From CBDDHT01 sp965227905 (lineage in GTDB: Bacteria; Pseudomonadota; Alphaproteobacteria; Rhizobiales; Methyloligellaceae), in the NCBI GenBank assembly GCA_965227905.1, contig OZ245780.1, positions 5,518,001 to 5,582,000 of the forward strand: DNA of 64,000 nt, given 5' to 3'. The notes beneath the pieces were generated by a model that saw nothing but the letters and a program-made list of their open reading frames with translations, did no database searches and was not told where the DNA came from. The stretch's first letter is position 1, and the number at the start of each line of letters is the position of its first letter. Of this stretch, positions 61,778 through 64,000 are shown in pieces. A program made the translations under genes and the position numbers.

Positions 61778-64000
61778 TCATCCGCCGTTGGCATCGCCCC
61801 ACGACAGAGTGTCTTCACCCCTCTCTTTCGAGCCTGAACGTTGAACAGATGGCGCCACGAGCGGACGTGTTGTTCGTGACGCCGTGACATCAAGTTTGAT
61901 CTGCTTTTTCCAGAGAATCTGGGTTCCGGCGATCAGCTCCGTGCCGACCTCTTTCGGTGTCATTCCGTAGTCGAACCCGACACTCTGGATCGCCTGCAGA
62001 AGATTGATCGGCACAGCCTGCGCCTTGAGCTTGATGGTCGCGGTGTACGGACCTTTTCCGGTCATTGCAGACCTGCTGACCTTGTAGGTTGCCCAGCGCT
62101 CGCCATTCGGCTCGATACCCTTCTTGTGGTTTCGCTCCGTAGCCGGCTCACCGGTGAAGATAAGCGACGTTGTCGATGGCAGCACGCGCGGCAGGGCGAA
62201 GCTCGGGAACGGGATCGGGATAACATGCTCGATCTCACCACCGCGCCCGTTCTGAGTGACGAAAAGCGACTGCAGACTGAAGAGCTGCTTGTCGAGTTTC
62301 ACCTTCCCGGCATGAACATGGGCGGAATGGTTGTCCCGGACGTCACCGCTCGGATCACGGTCACCGGAGCGCATGACGATTTTACCGTCGCGGTCCTTGA
62401 CCGTCACATCCAGCCAGATCAACCGCTCTCCGGTAAACCCGGTTGGCACATTGTGTCCGTCGGTGCCGTTTCTGACCTGAACACGGAACTTGATACCGCC
62501 GGGGTCGGCCCTCTTGACTTCGATGTCACCGAGCACAAAACCGATCTTCAGGATTTCGAGGCGCTTCCTCTTGGCAAACTCGAGAAGCTCGAATTGCTTG
62601 TTGAGGATTTCCCGCGCGTCATAGCGGTCATCAACGGACTGCCAAGCCTTGGGAAATTTGTATCCTTTGGGAACCGAATCCTCGAACTTGTCCGTGCCCC
62701 AGCCGTCCTTGTGCTTGAATTCCAACCATTGGCGCAGCGTTTTGAAGGCCGCCGCTTCCTGGTTATGCGGAAAGATACCGGGGTGAATGACCGGATAGTC
62801 AGGTCCCGAGAAGAGATGACTGGTAAGCTTGCGCTTCTTCGTGGGCACACCACCAACGACAGCCGCAGGCCCCTGGGCATAACCAGATACCTTGCCCTGG
62901 ATCTTGCCCATATGACAGTCCTGGCAGGTGATGCCCTTGGCGGCAGCAGGCGACACGCGGTACTCGCTGAACGCCTCTTCGAGCCGGAAGCCGTTGAACA
63001 AGGTGACATCGTGGCAACTACCGCAGAACGTCGACGACTTGATGGGCTCAAACAGCTTTGCTTTGGAGTGGATTTTCCGCCCCGGTTCCTTCGGGTCGGT
63101 GACCACGCGGAATTTCTTCGGATCGTCCAGGACCTGCTTCACGCCCGAATTGCCGTCGGGGCCAAAGACCGGGTCGGTCAAACCACCTTCGACGAGTGCC
63201 AGACGACCGCTGACTTTGTTGTAAGGCTTGTTGATGCGATGACAGACCACGCAGGTGATGCCTTCGCGCGAAGCCGGATGGCGATCGAGATTCGAGGCGA
63301 ATGAACTCTCACCGAGATTTGCGCCGATGGGGCTGTGACAGCGAAGGCAGAAGTCGCCGTTCGACCCATTCGACAGAGCGTTGATCTTATTGTTTAGAGA
63401 GAGATAGATCGGACTCAGCTGTGCATAGGCATGTTGGGATACCGACCATTCCTTGTAGTGCTTCGGATGGCAGATCCCGCAAGTCGCCGCGGCCGGATAC
63501 CGGTTTTCGGCAAACAGCTGGAGATGCTCCTCGTCGGCCGACAGGGAGTTCTTCTCGCCATCGCCTGCTGCGGCGGCTTTCGGTTTCTTCTCTTTGGCTT
63601 CCTTCTCGGGGCCATCCGATTGCTGCAGAAGCTCATCGATCTGACGCGCATTCGCAGCATCGTCCGAGCCATTGGCGGGTTGCGGTTTGTTGCCGACAAT
63701 TTCCGGGCCCGACAAGAGGTCATCGCCGGTCTCAGGCTTTGTCGCCGCGCTCTTGGTATCGTCGGATCCTGCAGCCGGCGCCAGGAGATCATCGGACTGC
63801 GAAACACTCTCTTCGTTTGCAGCCACACGCCGCGCTCGCGGCTCCTGGCCGGAGGTCGCCAGATAGGATTTCAACTGGGCCGCAAGGATCGGCATGCCTT
63901 GATCATGGACCGCCCCCTTTGCCGGCGGGGTTTTCTGTTCATCGGCAAGAGCTGGCTTGCTCGTCGGTAAAAGCTGTCCTTGGTGAAGAAGATAGGCGCC
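61778..64000 (-). CDS. multihaem c-type cytochrome (five CxxCH visible), 5' end outside the window
   Basis: The frame is open from 64000 to the stop at 61778 (741 codons shown), so the start and signal peptide lie outside; an inner Met at 63895 is not the natural start. Haem motifs: CGICHPKHY, CLRCHSPIG, CVVCHRIN, CGSCHDVT and CQDCHMG, all in the part from about residue 175 to 370, the arrangement of cytochrome c554-like multihaem proteins. The residues before are Asp/Glu/Ala/Lys-rich and disordered. The last 260 residues hold a beta-rich domain (VQVRNGTDGHNVPTGFTGERLIWLDVTV). Probably periplasmic or outer-membrane associated with the barrel protein. Confidence 0.87.
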   Translation of the reverse strand, partial: GAYLLHQGQLLPTSKPALADEQKTPPAKGAVHDQGMPILAAQLKSYLATSGQEPRARRVAANEESVSQSDDLLAPAAGSDDTKSAATKPETGDDLLSGPEIVGNKPQPANGSDDAANARQIDELLQQSDGPEKEAKEKKPKAAAAGDGEKNSLSADEEHLQLFAENRYPAAATCGICHPKHYKEWSVSQHAYAQLSPIYLSLNNKINALSNGSNGDFCLRCHSPIGANLGESSFASNLDRHPASREGITCVVCHRINKPYNKVSGRLALVEGGLTDPVFGPDGNSGVKQVLDDPKKFRVVTDPKEPGRKIHSKAKLFEPIKSSTFCGSCHDVTLFNGFRLEEAFSEYRVSPAAAKGITCQDCHMGKIQGKVSGYAQGPAAVVGGVPTKKRKLTSHLFSGPDYPVIHPGIFPHNQEAAAFKTLRQWLEFKHKDGWGTDKFEDSVPKGYKFPKAWQSVDDRYDAREILNKQFELLEFAKRKRLEILKIGFVLGDIEVKRADPGGIKFRVQVRNGTDGHNVPTGFTGERLIWLDVTVKDRDGKIVMRSGDRDPSGDVRDNHSAHVHAGKVKLDKQLFSLQSLFVTQNGRGGEIEHVIPIPFPSFALPRVLPSTTSLIFTGEPATERNHKKGIEPNGERWATYKVSRSAMTGKGPYTATIKLKAQAVPINLLQAIQSVGFDYGMTPKEVGTELIAGTQILWKKQIKLDVTASRTTRPLVAPSVQRSGSKERGEDTLSWGDANGG

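Overview
The window looks like chromosome from an alphaproteobacterium. Supporting signs are moderately high GC, Rhizobiales-style dispersed GC-rich palindromes, an AlpA/VapE/P4-type integrase island, and core genes such as a YtcJ-like amidohydrolase, an ornithine cyclodeaminase family enzyme and multihaem cytochromes. No rRNA or species marker is present, so genus and species are not called. All calls come from reading the sequence; no database search was run.

Layout. (1) 1-4.2 kb is core: the end of a PLP-dependent decarboxylase, a 207-bp tandem repeat, two exported proteins of unknown function, an SMR transporter, an AhpD-like protein, and a tRNA-Arg(CCT). (2) 4.24-45.07 kb is a genomic island of about 40.8 kb. 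It is bounded by a 41-bp direct repeat of the tRNA-Arg 3' half and carries a tyrosine integrase at its right end. Its left end holds an AlpA-like regulator, a winged-helix protein and a VapE-type ATPase, followed by a candidate origin (perfect 15-bp inverted repeat). The cargo then runs: an HNH (type IV-like) restriction nuclease; a secreted EEP-family nuclease/phosphatase; an autotransporter; a frameshifted nuclease with a Sel1 protein; a Crp/Fnr regulator followed by two PanB-like enzymes and a methylene-THF reductase; an intact IS1182-type element; an IS66-type element that splits a serine resolvase; and a five-gene defence-like operon.

The defence-like operon (28.8-43.3 kb, minus strand) encodes, in transcription order, a SNF2 helicase with a C-terminal DUF3883, a 1405-aa sacsin-type GHKL ATPase, a small HEPN-motif protein, a DUF1156 adenine methylase, and a DUF499 ATPase with an N-terminal HEPN-type RX4H motif. 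Helicase, methylase and ATPase match the known Hma-type trio. The GHKL protein and the two RX4H proteins make it an expanded version that deserves attention.

(3) 45.1-64 kb is core again. A thioredoxin-like protein is translationally coupled to a UGSC-family selenoprotein whose in-frame TGA (47945-47947) is followed, 11 nt later, by a perfect 7-bp SECIS-like hairpin with a GGUCU loop. Standard gene calling would truncate this gene. Next come an amidohydrolase and an ornithine cyclodeaminase-like enzyme. The last 12 kb is an electron-transfer locus: a tetrahaem cytochrome, a cNMP-domain/ferredoxin fusion, a cytochrome-b-like membrane protein and a decahaem cytochrome with a Cys-rich N-terminus on the plus strand. 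Converging on the minus strand are an FAD/2Fe-2S reductase, an outer-membrane barrel protein and a pentahaem cytochrome (cut by the window end). Together they could move electrons between NAD(P)H, the inner membrane, the periplasm and possibly the outer surface; this last step is inference.
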